A stretch of DNA of 64,000 nucleotides from Mycobacterium shimoidei (GTDB taxonomy: Bacteria > Actinomycetota > Actinomycetes > Mycobacteriales > Mycobacteriaceae). The stretch lies in assembly GCA_002101905.1 (NCBI GenBank), contig LQPU01000032.1, positions 186,001-250,000 of the forward strand. The letters run 5' to 3'. Below, one piece after another: positions 19,473 to 27,982 of this stretch. The notes under the pieces are model-generated. The model was given only the letters and a program-made list of their open reading frames with translations. It was not told where the DNA came from and did not search any database. The position numbers were made by a program, and so were the translations under genes. Position 1 is the first letter of the stretch; each line of letters starts with the position of its first letter.

Positions 19473-19976
19473 TCACGCCTGCTCTTGCTGGGGTGGTGCC
19501 GCAGGAGGAGCCGGCTCACGGGCCGCCAACCGCTCCAGCGGCGTGAGCGCCTTGGTCAGGGTTTCCAGGTCGGCCTCGCTGAGCTGGCTGAGCATCCCGG
19601 CCAGCGCGGAAATCCGGTTGGCCAGCGACTCACGGTGAACGGCCAAGCCGCGCGGAGTGATATCAACCAGCACAGCGCGTAGGTCGGACGGGTCACGCGA
19701 CCGCTTCACCAGGCCGATCTTCTCCAGCCGTCGAATCGCCACGGTGGTGGTGGGTGTGCGAACCCGTTCGTGCGCGGCCAGATCGGTCATCCGGATCGGG
19801 CCCTGGTCGAGCAGTGTCACCAAGATCGACAACTGCGCCAGGGTCAGCTCGCCGGCAGCAGCCGCACCGGCGCTGGGGTCACCGCGGCGCAAGATGGAAA
19901 AGAGTTTCGATAGCGTTCGGTGTAGACCCTCAGCCAGCTGTGTCACCTCTGGCACGGTGGCTTCACGTTCCGCCAT
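19473..19976 (-). CDS. MarR-family transcriptional regulator (Rv0042c homologue)
   Basis: A 167-residue winged-helix regulator. The recognition region is LTLAQLSILVTLLDQGPIRM and DLAAHERVRTPTTTVAIRRL, followed by the wing EKIGLVKRSRDPSDLRAVLV. The C-terminal helix (LSQLSEADLETLTKALTPLE) is the usual dimerisation part. The ATG at 19976 opens MAEREATVPEVTQLAEG. TAGACT lies 8 nt upstream of the ATG, suggesting a leaderless mRNA. Likely targets are its own operon with the SDR or the neighbouring ABC transporter; this is inference from position. Confidence 0.88.
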   Translation of the reverse strand: MAEREATVPEVTQLAEGLHRTLSKLFSILRRGDPSAGAAAAGELTLAQLSILVTLLDQGPIRMTDLAAHERVRTPTTTVAIRRLEKIGLVKRSRDPSDLRAVLVDITPRGLAVHRESLANRISALAGMLSQLSEADLETLTKALTPLERLAAREPAPPAAPPQQEQA

Positions 19977-19984
19977 AATTCGCC

Positions 19985-19990
19985 AGTCTA
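19985..19990 (-). promoter_or_regulatory. -10 hexamer TAGACT for marR (leaderless or nearly so)
   Basis: TAGACT on the minus strand, then eight bases, then ATG. Confidence 0.5.
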
Positions 19991-20031
19991 ACCGGATAGC
20001 CCCATGGCCACCCGAAAACCGTTTTCCAGCG

Positions 20032-20781
20032 TTACAGCACTTGGGAGAGAAACCGCTGGAGCCGCTCGGTTTCCGCCGATTCGAATATCTGGTCGGGTGC
20101 GCCGGTTTCCACCACCGCGCCGTGATCCATGAAGACGACGGAATCGGCCGTCGACCTGGCGAAACCCATTTCATGGGTGACGACGACCATCGTCATGCCC
20201 TCCTCGCCCAGTTCGGCGATCAACGCCAGGATGCCCTTGACGAGTTCCGGGTCCAGCGCTGAGGTCGCCTCGTCGAACAGCATGACCTGCGGGGCCATCG
20301 CCAGCGCGCGGGCGATCGCCACCCGTTGCTGCTGGCCGCCGGACAACGCGCTCGGGCGGCTGTGCGCCTTGTGTTTCATGCCGACTCGGTCCAGCTGCGC
20401 CAACGCCTGTTGCCGCGCGGCCTCGGTCGGCAGCCGCTTGAGCTTGCGTGGCGCGAGCATGACGTTGTCCAGCACACTGCGATGCGGGAACAGGTTGAAG
20501 TGCTGGAACACCATCCCGATGCGCTGGCGCAACTGGTTGGGGTCGTCACCGAGCACCGACCGGCCGTCGAGCAGGACATCGCCGCTGTCGGGTTCATGCA
20601 AGCGGTTCAGGGTCCGAAGCAACGTCGACTTACCCGAACCTGACGGCCCGATCACAGCCACGGTGGTGCCTGCCGGCACGTCGATGTCGACCCCGCGCAG
20701 CACGGTGTTCCGACCGAATGACAGACGAATTTCCTTGCCCGCCAACGATACCGGCGGCGGACGGTCCTGGCCCCCGGTCAC
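20032..20781 (-). CDS. glnQ: Polar amino acid ABC transporter, ATP-binding subunit
   Basis: ATPase that powers import of glutamine-like or other polar amino acids, 249 residues. Walker A is GPSGSGKSTLL, the Q-loop VFQHFNLFPH, the signature LSGGQQQRVAIARALA, Walker B VMLFDEATSALDPE and the switch His in VVVTHEMGFA. All key residues are intact. The ATG at 20781 overlaps the stop of the upstream fused binding-protein/permease gene by 4 nt, so the two form one transporter. It interrupts the Rv0042c-Rv0043c order of M. tuberculosis. Confidence 0.93.
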   Translation of the reverse strand: MTGGQDRPPPVSLAGKEIRLSFGRNTVLRGVDIDVPAGTTVAVIGPSGSGKSTLLRTLNRLHEPDSGDVLLDGRSVLGDDPNQLRQRIGMVFQHFNLFPHRSVLDNVMLAPRKLKRLPTEAARQQALAQLDRVGMKHKAHSRPSALSGGQQQRVAIARALAMAPQVMLFDEATSALDPELVKGILALIAELGEEGMTMVVVTHEMGFARSTADSVVFMDHGAVVETGAPDQIFESAETERLQRFLSQVL

Positions 20782-22559
20782 GTCATCTCCTGTCCGGTTG
20801 CCGATGCGATGCGGTCCAGCGGGTCCTCCGGCTCAGCCGGGGCGCGCCCCTGCCGTAGCCGTTTGTCGACGTAGTTCACCAGGTGGGTCAGCGGGATGGT
20901 CAACGCCAGATAGAAGATTCCGGCGGCCACCAACGGCGACAGGCTGCCGGTCTGTGCATTGAGGTCACGGCCCACCTGGAACAGCTCCCGCTGACCGGCG
21001 ATCAGGCCCAGGAAGTACACCAGCGCCGAGCCTTTCAGCAATGCGATGAACTGGTTGACCAATGCCGGCAGCACCCGGCGAATGCCCTGCGGCACTACCA
21101 CCAGCCGCATCGAGGACCGATAACTGAGGCCCAGCGCGCGAGAGGCTTCCAGCTGGCCGGGCTCGACGCTTTGGATACCGGCGCGGAAGATCTCGCCCAC
21201 ATAGGCCGCAGCCGTCAACCCCAGCGCGACGATCCCCAGCGGATACGGATTGTTGTTGGTCAAGCCGCCGACGATCGGCCCCACGCCAAGGCCTATCAGC
21301 AAAATGATCACCACTTCGGGCAGGCCGCGGAAGATGTCGGTGTACACCCTTGCCGGCCAACGCAACCACCGCGAGCGTGAGATCCCGGCCACCGCCAGCA
21401 TCATCCCGACCGCCAGGCCGATGACACTGGCGCTGACGGTCAGGAGCAAGGTGTTGGGCAAGCCGGTCTTGAACAGCAGCGGGATGGCCCGCTTGTACAT
21501 CTCCCAGTCGAGGAAGGATTCCCGCAGCTGGGCCAGCGTGGACGTGGGCACGGGCGGTCCGGCCTTAGGCCGGTGATGATGCTCGGCGATCCTGGCGAAG
21601 TCCGGCAGGTGCGGGGTCAGCGCCTCTTTCGACCCCGGCTTCCAGTCCGGTGGTAGCGGCCGGGGAACCCACTCGGAGTACAGGGCGGACCAGGTGGCGT
21701 CGGCGATGACGGCGTCCAGCCCCGAGTTCAGCGCAGCGATCAGCGGCCGGTTTTCCTTCGCGACCGCGTAGGCCACGAAATCGCCCTCGCTGAAGGTGTT
21801 GGCGACGATCACCGCGGGGTCGCCGGGCCGCACCGCGTTCATCGCCTCCAGCCCGCCGGCAACCCACGCGTCGATCTGGCGGGTCTTCAGGCTCGCATAC
21901 GCGGTGGTGAGGTCGGGGAATTTCACCGGCTGCAGATGCAGGGTCTCCACGATGTAGGCGTCCTGCACGGTGCCTTGAACGACGCCGATGCGCTGACCGG
22001 GCGCCAGGTCATCGAATCCGGTGATCGGTGAACCGGGCTGGACGACAAGCGCGGCATAGCCGAAGTCGTAGCCATTGGTGAAGCTGACCGTGCGCCGCCG
22101 CGCGTCGGTGGCCATGATCGACGCCGAGCCGACGTCGAAACGGTGGCTGGCGACTTGGGCCAGCAGACCCGAGAACTCGGTGCCGACGAATCGCACCCGC
22201 AAGCCCAGCTTGGCGGCGATGGCGCGCAGCAGCTCGTTGTCGAAACCGCTGAACTGGCCGTTGGCGCTGATGCAGACGTTGGGCGGAGCCTCCGACAGGG
22301 TGCCGACGGTCAGGGTTCCCGGGGTGATGAGACCCAACGACCTGACGTCCACCGAACTCAGCGGCTCCACGTTCTCGGTCGTGTACTTATCCTCCCGCGG
22401 ACGCTTGGCGGTCGACAGTTTCGGCGGCAACTCGGTCGCGCTTTGCAGCCCCGGCGGGGCGCATCTCGTGTCGGCGCGGGCCAGCGGAGCCGACCCGAGA
22501 CTGCAAACCAACAAGACCACCGCGAGCACTGCTGACAACCTGCCGGCGTGGACATCCAT
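20778..22559 (-). CDS. Fused amino-acid binding protein and ABC permease (GlnH-GlnP type)
   Basis: One 593-residue polypeptide combining substrate capture and the membrane channel. A signal peptide (SAVLAVVLLVCSLGSAPLAR) leads to a periplasmic-type SBP3 domain (about residues 75-300: LTVGTLSEAPPNVCISANGQ, DVGSASIMATDARRRTVSFT). Then comes a HisM/GlnP-type permease (LLLTVSASVIGLAVGMMLAV; EAA loop with GLSYRSSMRLVVVPQGIRRV). Fusions of this kind occur in Gram-positive GlnPQ systems, where the receptor stays tethered. The paired ATPase overlaps by 4 nt. TACGTT lies six bases before the ATG, so the operon mRNA is probably leaderless. Confidence 0.92.
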   Translation of the reverse strand: MDVHAGRLSAVLAVVLLVCSLGSAPLARADTRCAPPGLQSATELPPKLSTAKRPREDKYTTENVEPLSSVDVRSLGLITPGTLTVGTLSEAPPNVCISANGQFSGFDNELLRAIAAKLGLRVRFVGTEFSGLLAQVASHRFDVGSASIMATDARRRTVSFTNGYDFGYAALVVQPGSPITGFDDLAPGQRIGVVQGTVQDAYIVETLHLQPVKFPDLTTAYASLKTRQIDAWVAGGLEAMNAVRPGDPAVIVANTFSEGDFVAYAVAKENRPLIAALNSGLDAVIADATWSALYSEWVPRPLPPDWKPGSKEALTPHLPDFARIAEHHHRPKAGPPVPTSTLAQLRESFLDWEMYKRAIPLLFKTGLPNTLLLTVSASVIGLAVGMMLAVAGISRSRWLRWPARVYTDIFRGLPEVVIILLIGLGVGPIVGGLTNNNPYPLGIVALGLTAAAYVGEIFRAGIQSVEPGQLEASRALGLSYRSSMRLVVVPQGIRRVLPALVNQFIALLKGSALVYFLGLIAGQRELFQVGRDLNAQTGSLSPLVAAGIFYLALTIPLTHLVNYVDKRLRQGRAPAEPEDPLDRIASATGQEMT

Positions 22560-22565
22560 AACCGC

Positions 22566-22571
22566 AACGTA
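22566..22571 (-). promoter_or_regulatory. -10 hexamer TACGTT for the glnPH-glnQ operon (leaderless)
   Basis: Minus-strand TACGTT, six bases, then ATG of the fused transporter gene. Confidence 0.55.
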
Positions 22572-22610
22572 CCGGCCGGTTTGCTCCGGCCGCGGCAGCG
22601 CCGGGCCGCA

Positions 22611-23288
22611 TCAGGGTGGGTCGATGGTGTTGTCCGACGGCTCGAGCACACCGCGGCGCACCAGTTCGGTCACCATGACCTTGGCCATCAATGCTGCACC
22701 CCCGCTGCACGCCGCCCGCGCGGCGGCGGGCTCGCGGTGGTGGATGGCCGAGGTTTCGTCTTCGTAGAACGGCAGCATTTCGGTCGTGAGATTGGGATAG
22801 CTCAGCAAGAAGCTGTGCGGAATCAGTCCTTGCGACGCCCGGATGGCCGCGTGCAGCCGTGGTCCGGCGTACTCGTCGTTGACCGCGGTTCGGTAGTCGC
22901 GGGCCGCCTGCTGAAATGCCCGTGGCTCCTTCGCATTACGCAGCGCGCGCATTAGGTTGTCGAGCTGGCCGAGGATATGCGGGGTGGGATTGGCGGCGGC
23001 CCGCGCCGAGGCCATGCCGGTCAGCATTCCGTGCAGCTCGTAATGCTCGCGGATGGTGTCTGCGTCGAACCGCTCAACGAACGCGCCGCGGTGGTAGCTG
23101 GTGGACAGCAGCCCGTCGTGCTCGAGCTGGACGATGGCCTCTTGCACCGGGACGCGGCTCATCCCGAGATGCTGCGCAATTTCATTGCGGTCGACGCGAT
23201 CACCGGTGCGCAGCTTGCCGGTCAGCACGAGTTTGAAGATGTGCGCGACGACCAAGTCTTTTTCCTTGGCCCCGTACTTCTTCGGCAT
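22611..23288 (-). CDS. GntR/FadR-family transcriptional regulator (Rv0043c homologue)
   Basis: A 225-residue regulator. The N-terminal winged helix ([40 protein letters not shown]) is typical of FadR-type GntR proteins. The C-terminal FCD-like helical domain contains [20 protein letters not shown] and later His residues ([11 protein letters not shown]) suited to binding a metal or carboxylate ligand. The ligand is unknown. It starts 4 nt after the stop of the F420-dependent oxidoreductase on the same strand, so the two form an operon. The position and partner are conserved in M. tuberculosis. Confidence 0.88.
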   Translation of the reverse strand: MPKKYGAKEKDLVVAHIFKLVLTGKLRTGDRVDRNEIAQHLGMSRVPVQEAIVQLEHDGLLSTSYHRGAFVERFDADTIREHYELHGMLTGMASARAAANPTPHILGQLDNLMRALRNAKEPRAFQQAARDYRTAVNDEYAGPRLHAAIRASQGLIPHSFLLSYPNLTTEMLPFYEDETSAIHHREPAAARAACSGGAALMAKVMVTELVRRGVLEPSDNTIDPP

Positions 23289-23292
23289 GCTA

Positions 23293-24102
23293 TCAACGCC
23301 GATCGCGCCACCGGCACAAGGCTTCCGCGCCGCTCAGATCGTAGTCTGGTCCGTCGCAGCCGATGGTCAACAGCGTCACGCCACGCTCGAGCATTTCCTC
23401 CGCCTCGGCGATCAGCTCCTCGGCGCTCCTGCCGCGCCCGGTCTCGCCGCCGACCGCGGCGGAGCGTTCAATGCTGTCCGGATCGCGTCCGACGGCCGCG
23501 CAGTGGTCGGCCAGCACCGCCGACTTCTTCGGATGGGTTTCGGCGGTGGCGAAGCTGTGCCAGATGTCGGCGTGCTCGGCGACCAGGCGCAAGGTCTTAC
23601 GCTCGCCCTCACCGCCGATCAACAGGGGAATGTCGCGGGTGGGCGGCGGATTGAGCTTGGGCAGACGCGATTTGATCCGCGGCAGCGCACCGGCCAGGTC
23701 GTCCAAACGGCTACCGGCGGTACCGAATTCGTAGCCGTACTGGATGTAGTCTTTGCGCTTCCAGCCCGACCCGATGCCCAGGATCAGCCGGCCGTCGCTG
23801 ATGTGGTCGACGGTGCGGGCCATGTCGGCCAGCAGTTCGGGGTTGCGATAGGAGTTACAGGTCACCAGCGCTCCGATCTCGATGCGCGACGTCTGCTCGG
23901 CCCAGGCGGCGAGCATCGTCCAGCATTCGAAATGGGCGCCGTCGGGATCGCCGTAGAGCGGGAAGAAATGGTCCCAGTTGAACGCGATGTCCACGCCGAT
24001 GTCTTCGCAACGGCGCACGGCGTCACGGATCTGGTCGTATCGCGGCGCGTGTTGTGGCTGCAGTTGCACGCCGATGCGGATTGCACGATCGCGAGAAGTC
24101 AT
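23293..24102 (-). CDS. F420-dependent LLM-class oxidoreductase (Rv0044c homologue)
   Basis: A 269-residue luciferase-like monooxygenase-fold enzyme, expected to use the deazaflavin F420 found in mycobacteria. Family features are [60 protein letters not shown] and [20 protein letters not shown] with [20 protein letters not shown]. The substrate is not known. The ATG at 24102 is preceded by TACGGT six bases upstream, so the mRNA is likely leaderless. The GntR gene follows in the same operon, which hints that this enzyme's substrate class is what the regulator senses. Confidence 0.9.
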   Translation of the reverse strand: MTSRDRAIRIGVQLQPQHAPRYDQIRDAVRRCEDIGVDIAFNWDHFFPLYGDPDGAHFECWTMLAAWAEQTSRIEIGALVTCNSYRNPELLADMARTVDHISDGRLILGIGSGWKRKDYIQYGYEFGTAGSRLDDLAGALPRIKSRLPKLNPPPTRDIPLLIGGEGERKTLRLVAEHADIWHSFATAETHPKKSAVLADHCAAVGRDPDSIERSAAVGGETGRGRSAEELIAEAEEMLERGVTLLTIGCDGPDYDLSGAEALCRWRDRR

Positions 24103-24108
24103 AGCACT

Positions 24109-24114
24109 ACCGTA
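24109..24114 (-). promoter_or_regulatory. -10 hexamer TACGGT for the F420 oxidoreductase operon (leaderless)
   Basis: Minus-strand TACGGT, six bases, then ATG. Confidence 0.55.
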
Positions 24115-24227
24115 GGGCCCGAGCTGTTACGCACAACACACCGAGTTCCGCTACGGCGGTTTCGATACCATCAGCATCACCATCGGCATCGAAATAGTCC
24201 CCGGTGGGTGGTCAGGAAGGCCGATCG

Positions 24228-25259
24228 ATGCGCATTGCGGTCACCGGTGGAACGGGGTACCTGGGCGCGCACATCGTGCGCGCGTTACTGCAGGCCGGCC
24301 ATCAGGTGCGGCTGTTGGTCGCCCCTGGCGACTCGACGGCCGTGTTGGATCGATTCCGGGCGCTCGGGTCGGTGACCGTGGTCGTCGGCGACGTCCGGGC
24401 GGCCTCGACGATCGAGGATCTTCTCGTCGATGCGGACGCGCTGCTGCACGGTGCGGGCATCGTCGGTACGGATGAGCGTCGCGCCCAGCTGATGTGGGAA
24501 GTGAATGCTTATGCCACGGAAGCGATTTTGACTCGTGCGGTCGACCTCGGGCTCGATCCGGTGGTGCTTGTCAGCAGCTACAGCGCGCTGTGGCCGCCGC
24601 CGGACGGCATCATCACGCCGGATTCGCCCACCGCATATGGGCGCAGCGCGTACGCCAAGACCAAGGGATACGCCGACCGGGTCGCCCGGCGACTACAAGA
24701 CACCGCAGCGCCGGTTGTGGTGACTTATCCGTCGAGTGTGGTCGGACCCGCGTTCGGAACAGCTCCGGGTGTCACCGAGCGGGGCTGGTCCCCGATTGTT
24801 CGATGGAGGGTCGCGCCGCGGGTGCGCGGCGGCATGCAGATGGTGGACGTACGCGACGTTGCCGAGGTGCACTCGCGCATCATGACGGCCGGTCGCGGTC
24901 CGCGCCGATACGTCTGCGGCGGACAGTTGCTCAGTTTCGATGAGATGATCGACGCGCTCGAAGCGGGCCTGGGCCGGACAATACGTCGCATCGGCTTGTC
25001 ACCAAAGCTGTTGCGCGCCATGGGCCGGCTTGCCGACGTTGCCGGTCGGTACGTGCCGCTCGGTGACGGCCTCAGCTACGAGGCGGCGGCACTGCTCACC
25101 GCCGCAACGCCCACTGACGACACCAAGACGCTGCGAGAACTAGGGATCAGCTGGCGGCCCCCCGCAGCCGCCATCATCGAGTCATTGCGAACCGGACGCG
25201 GCGACCCTCAGCGCCCGCCGAGTACTCCGGACACGAGCTCGATCAATGCCCGCGGTTGA
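24228..25259 (+). CDS. NAD-dependent epimerase/dehydratase family protein
   Basis: A 343-residue extended SDR. MRIAVTGGTGYLGAHIVRAL gives the TGxxGxxG cofactor motif. The catalytic Tyr/Lys appear as AYGRSAYAKTKGYADR and are preceded by VVLVSSYSALWPP. Similar proteins act on nucleotide sugars, sterols or aldehydes; the substrate here cannot be told. AGGAAGG at 24214-24220 sits 7 nt before the ATG and fixes the start. Its last 52 bp overlap the convergent alpha/beta hydrolase gene. Not part of the M. tuberculosis Rv0044c-Rv0045c interval as I recall, so probably an insertion or a lineage loss elsewhere. Confidence 0.88.
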   Translation: MRIAVTGGTGYLGAHIVRALLQAGHQVRLLVAPGDSTAVLDRFRALGSVTVVVGDVRAASTIEDLLVDADALLHGAGIVGTDERRAQLMWEVNAYATEAILTRAVDLGLDPVVLVSSYSALWPPPDGIITPDSPTAYGRSAYAKTKGYADRVARRLQDTAAPVVVTYPSSVVGPAFGTAPGVTERGWSPIVRWRVAPRVRGGMQMVDVRDVAEVHSRIMTAGRGPRRYVCGGQLLSFDEMIDALEAGLGRTIRRIGLSPKLLRAMGRLADVAGRYVPLGDGLSYEAAALLTAATPTDDTKTLRELGISWRPPAAAIIESLRTGRGDPQRPPSTPDTSSINARG

Positions 25260-26095
25260 TCACTTTGCACGGAGTGCCCCGAGTTCTCGACGACGTGCGC
25301 CCCGCGGAAGTGCCTTGCGCGACGGCTCAACTCGGCGACGTCCTCGTCGGTGACAAAGCCTGACGCGCCGCCGCGGATCAGCGTGACGGGCGCGGTCACG
25401 GCGTCGACGTCGTCCCACAGGCTGGCGAAGTCGGGGAAGTTCCGGATGGTGTCGTAACGCCAGGTCCAGCGTCCGTTGTCGAGTTGGCGCGAGTTGTGGA
25501 AGACACCGCGCCGCAGCGCCTTGACGTCGCGGTGCGGCGCTGCGGCGGTGGTCAGGTCCAGCATGGCCTGGAAGCTGGGGAATTCCCGCTCGCCGTGCAT
25601 CAGCGCAACGGTGCCCAGCTGTTCCTTGGTCATTTCGGCGTGGCGCTGCAGGGCCGAAGGGGTGACGTCGATGAGGACGAGTTCGCGCACCAGCTCCGGC
25701 ACGATCGCGGCCAACCGGATCGCGGTCAGTCCGCCCAGTGACATGCCGACGACCAAATCGGCCTGTGGCGCAAGCTCGCGCAACACCGGTGCGAGGCTGT
25801 CGGCGTTGAGCTGCGGTGAATAATCGCCGTCGTCGCGCCAGGCCGAATGCCCGTGGCCGGGCAGGTCGACCGCCAGGGCCGGCTGTCCCAGGCCGACGAT
25901 CACGGTGTCCCAGGTGTGCGCGTTCTGCCCGCCGCCGTGCAGGAAGACGATGCGCGGACGCTCGCCCCAGCGCAGCGCGCTGATCGCCCCGGCGTGGACG
26001 CGCGCTACATCAGGCAGCGGACCGGAAACACCGGCCTGCTCGGCATTCTCGTGCAGCAGCGCGAATTCAGATAGTCCGGCCAGTTCGTTCGTCAT
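25208..26095 (-). CDS. Alpha/beta hydrolase, esterase (Rv0045c homologue)
   Basis: A 295-residue serine esterase; the M. tuberculosis counterpart Rv0045c is a structurally characterised carboxylesterase. The oxyanion region is IVFLHGGGQNAHTWD, the nucleophile Ser lies in LVVGMSLGGLTA, and the catalytic His in VVENSGHSVQSDQP. The ATG at 26095 gives MTNELAGLSEFALLHE. The gene is separated from the end of ino1 by a long hairpin at 26107-26167, so it probably has its own promoter or is set by read-through. Confidence 0.92.
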   Translation of the reverse strand: MTNELAGLSEFALLHENAEQAGVSGPLPDVARVHAGAISALRWGERPRIVFLHGGGQNAHTWDTVIVGLGQPALAVDLPGHGHSAWRDDGDYSPQLNADSLAPVLRELAPQADLVVGMSLGGLTAIRLAAIVPELVRELVLIDVTPSALQRHAEMTKEQLGTVALMHGEREFPSFQAMLDLTTAAAPHRDVKALRRGVFHNSRQLDNGRWTWRYDTIRNFPDFASLWDDVDAVTAPVTLIRGGASGFVTDEDVAELSRRARHFRGAHVVENSGHSVQSDQPRALIELVSGVLGGR

Positions 26096-26106
26096 TGTTG
26101 GTCTAC

Positions 26107-26167
26107 CGCGAAAGTGCAAGTAGCGACGCATTTTCCAAGAAGAGCCGTCGGCAGTTGCACTTTCGCG
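26107..26167. repeat. 61-bp long-loop inverted repeat after ino1
   Basis: CGCGAAAGTGCAA (26107-26119) pairs perfectly with TTGCACTTTCGCG (26155-26167) across a 35-nt loop. It lies between the ino1 stop and the start of the alpha/beta hydrolase. The second element at 56351-56411 has exactly the same 61-bp span and related arms. Confidence 0.85.
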
Positions 26168-26173
26168 AAGGGG

Positions 26174-27268
26174 TTAGCCGATGATGAACTGCTCGAGTTC
26201 GGTGCGCGCGATGTCATCGGGGAGCTGCTGCGGCGGGCTCTTCATCAGGTACGCCGACGCCGGGATGACCGGCCCGCCGATGCCGCGGTCCTTGGCGATC
26301 TTGGCCGCCCGGATCGCGTCGATGATCACGCCGGCCGAGTTGGGCGAATCCCACACCTCGAGCTTGTACTCCAGGTTCAGCGGCACGTCACCGAAGGCGC
26401 GCCCCTCCAGCCGCACATACGCCCACTTGCGGTCATCGAGCCAGCCGACGTGGTCAGACGGCCCGATGTGCACGTCTTTGGTCTTGAACTCGCGCTGCAG
26501 GTTAGAGGTGACAGCGCGGGTCTTGGAGATCTTCTTCGACTCCAGCCGCTCACGCTCGAGCATGTTCAAGAAGTCCATGTTGCCGCCGACGTTGAGCTGC
26601 ATGGTGCGGTCCAGCTGCACGCCGCGGTCCTCGAATAGCTTGGCCAGCACCCGGTGCGTGATGGTGGCGCCGACCTGGCTCTTGATGTCGTCGCCGATGA
26701 TCGGCACCCCGGCGTCGGTGAACTTGCGCGCCCACACCGGGTCCGACGCGATGAACACCGGCAGCGCGTTGACGAACGCCGCCCCGGCGTCGATCGCGCA
26801 CTGCGCGTAGAACTTGTCGGCCTCTTCCGATCCCACCGGCAGGTAGGACACCAGCACGTCGACCTCGGCATCCCGCAGCACCTTGACCACGTCGACGGCT
26901 TCCACGTCGGAGACCTCGATGGTGTCGGCGTAGTACTTGCCGATGCCGTCCAGGGTCGGGCCGCGCTGCACCGTCACGTTGGTGGGCGGCACGTCGGCGA
27001 TCTTGATGGTGTTGTTCTCCGAGGCGAAGATCGCGTCGGACAGATCGAAGCCGACCTTCTTGGCGTCCACGTCGAACGCGGCGACGAACTTGACGTCGCG
27101 GACGTGGTACGGGCCGAACCGCACGTGCATCAGGCCGGGCACCGAAGAATCCTCGTCGGCGTTCTGGTAGTACTCGACGCCCTGGACGAGCGAGGACGCG
27201 CAGTTGCCGACGCCGACAATGGCGACCTTGATCTCCGTCGACGCCTCGGCTGGGGTGTGCTCAGTCAT
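26174..27268 (-). CDS. ino1: Myo-inositol-1-phosphate synthase
   Basis: Converts glucose-6-phosphate to inositol-1-phosphate, the first step toward phosphatidylinositol, PIMs, LAM and mycothiol. 364 residues, close to the M. tuberculosis enzyme. The NAD-binding loop is [18 protein letters not shown]. Other conserved blocks are [40 protein letters not shown] and [20 protein letters not shown], with [20 protein letters not shown]. It follows padR by 49 nt on the same strand, as in M. tuberculosis, so the PadR regulator may be co-transcribed with it. Confidence 0.97.
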   Translation of the reverse strand: MTEHTPAEASTEIKVAIVGVGNCASSLVQGVEYYQNADEDSSVPGLMHVRFGPYHVRDVKFVAAFDVDAKKVGFDLSDAIFASENNTIKIADVPPTNVTVQRGPTLDGIGKYYADTIEVSDVEAVDVVKVLRDAEVDVLVSYLPVGSEEADKFYAQCAIDAGAAFVNALPVFIASDPVWARKFTDAGVPIIGDDIKSQVGATITHRVLAKLFEDRGVQLDRTMQLNVGGNMDFLNMLERERLESKKISKTRAVTSNLQREFKTKDVHIGPSDHVGWLDDRKWAYVRLEGRAFGDVPLNLEYKLEVWDSPNSAGVIIDAIRAAKIAKDRGIGGPVIPASAYLMKSPPQQLPDDIARTELEQFIIG

Positions 27269-27317
27269 AGGGCGTTCTCCTTACTTCTACCTGTGTCGTG
27301 CGTTGGTTGGATTTCGG

Positions 27318-27860
27318 TTAGGACTGCTCTGCACGGCGTTGCGCCACGCGTTCGGCTGCGATCAACTCGTTTAGCCAGTTGACTTCCCGCTCGCTCGATT
27401 CCAGCCCCAGCTGATGCAGCTGGCGGGTATAGCGATCGAACGAGCTACTGGCCCGCGCCACTGCTTCACGCAGGCCCTCGCGGCGCTCTTCGACCTGGCG
27501 GCGACGGCCCTCCAGGATGCGCATCCGCGCTTCGGCGGGAGTGCGGTTGAAGAACGCCAAATGCACGCCGAACCCGTCATCGGTGTAGTTGTGCGGGCCC
27601 GTATCGGCCACCAGCTCGCTGAAGCGCCGGCGGCCGGCCTCGGTCAGCTGGTAGACGCGGCGGGCACGACGCACCGGCGTTCCGGCCGGCGCGGCGTCCT
27701 CGGCGATCAAGCCGTCGGCCTGCATCCGACGCAGCGCGGGATAAAGCGAACCGTAGGAGAACGCCCGAAACGCCCCGAGCAGGCCGGTCAACCGTTTCCG
27801 CAGCTCGTAGCCGTGCATGGGCGACTCGAGCAGGAGGCCGAGGATGGCTAGCTCCAGCAC
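27318..27860 (-). CDS. PadR-family transcriptional regulator (Rv0047c homologue)
   Basis: A 180-residue PadR winged-helix regulator. The DNA-binding domain reads LAILGLLLESPMHGYELRKR, AFSYGSLYPALRRMQADGLI and RRVYQLTEAGRRRFSELVAD. The C-terminal helices (MRILEGRRRQVEERREGLRE) form the Vir-like dimerisation region. The start is the GTG at 27860. Upstream DNA holds an ATATCG/CGATAT inverted pair that may be its own operator. It lies directly ahead of ino1 and is a candidate regulator of inositol synthesis. Confidence 0.9.
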   Translation of the reverse strand: MLELAILGLLLESPMHGYELRKRLTGLLGAFRAFSYGSLYPALRRMQADGLIAEDAAPAGTPVRRARRVYQLTEAGRRRFSELVADTGPHNYTDDGFGVHLAFFNRTPAEARMRILEGRRRQVEERREGLREAVARASSSFDRYTRQLHQLGLESSEREVNWLNELIAAERVAQRRAEQS

Positions 27861-27898
27861 CGGGTCACCCCCTTTGCTCTGTTCGTTCGGACGCTCTC

Positions 27899-27939
27899 AT
27901 ATCGAGCTACAGCCTCGCGCCATAGTATCGCCCCGATAT
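27899..27939. promoter_or_regulatory. AT-rich inverted motif upstream of padR
   Basis: ATATCG at 27899-27904 and CGATAT at 27934-27939 are inverted copies in an otherwise GC-rich gap of about 120 bp. A third TATCG lies between them. It is a candidate operator or promoter for the padR-ino1 operon. Confidence 0.4.
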
Positions 27940-27982
27940 ATTCGCCACCACACCCGCCGGTATTCACGCAGCGTTCAGCGGC

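Noticed and set aside
24160..24194. TTTCGAT/ATCGAAA inverted pair upstream of the epimerase gene
   Set aside because: Only 7-bp arms with a 21-nt loop; likely by chance.
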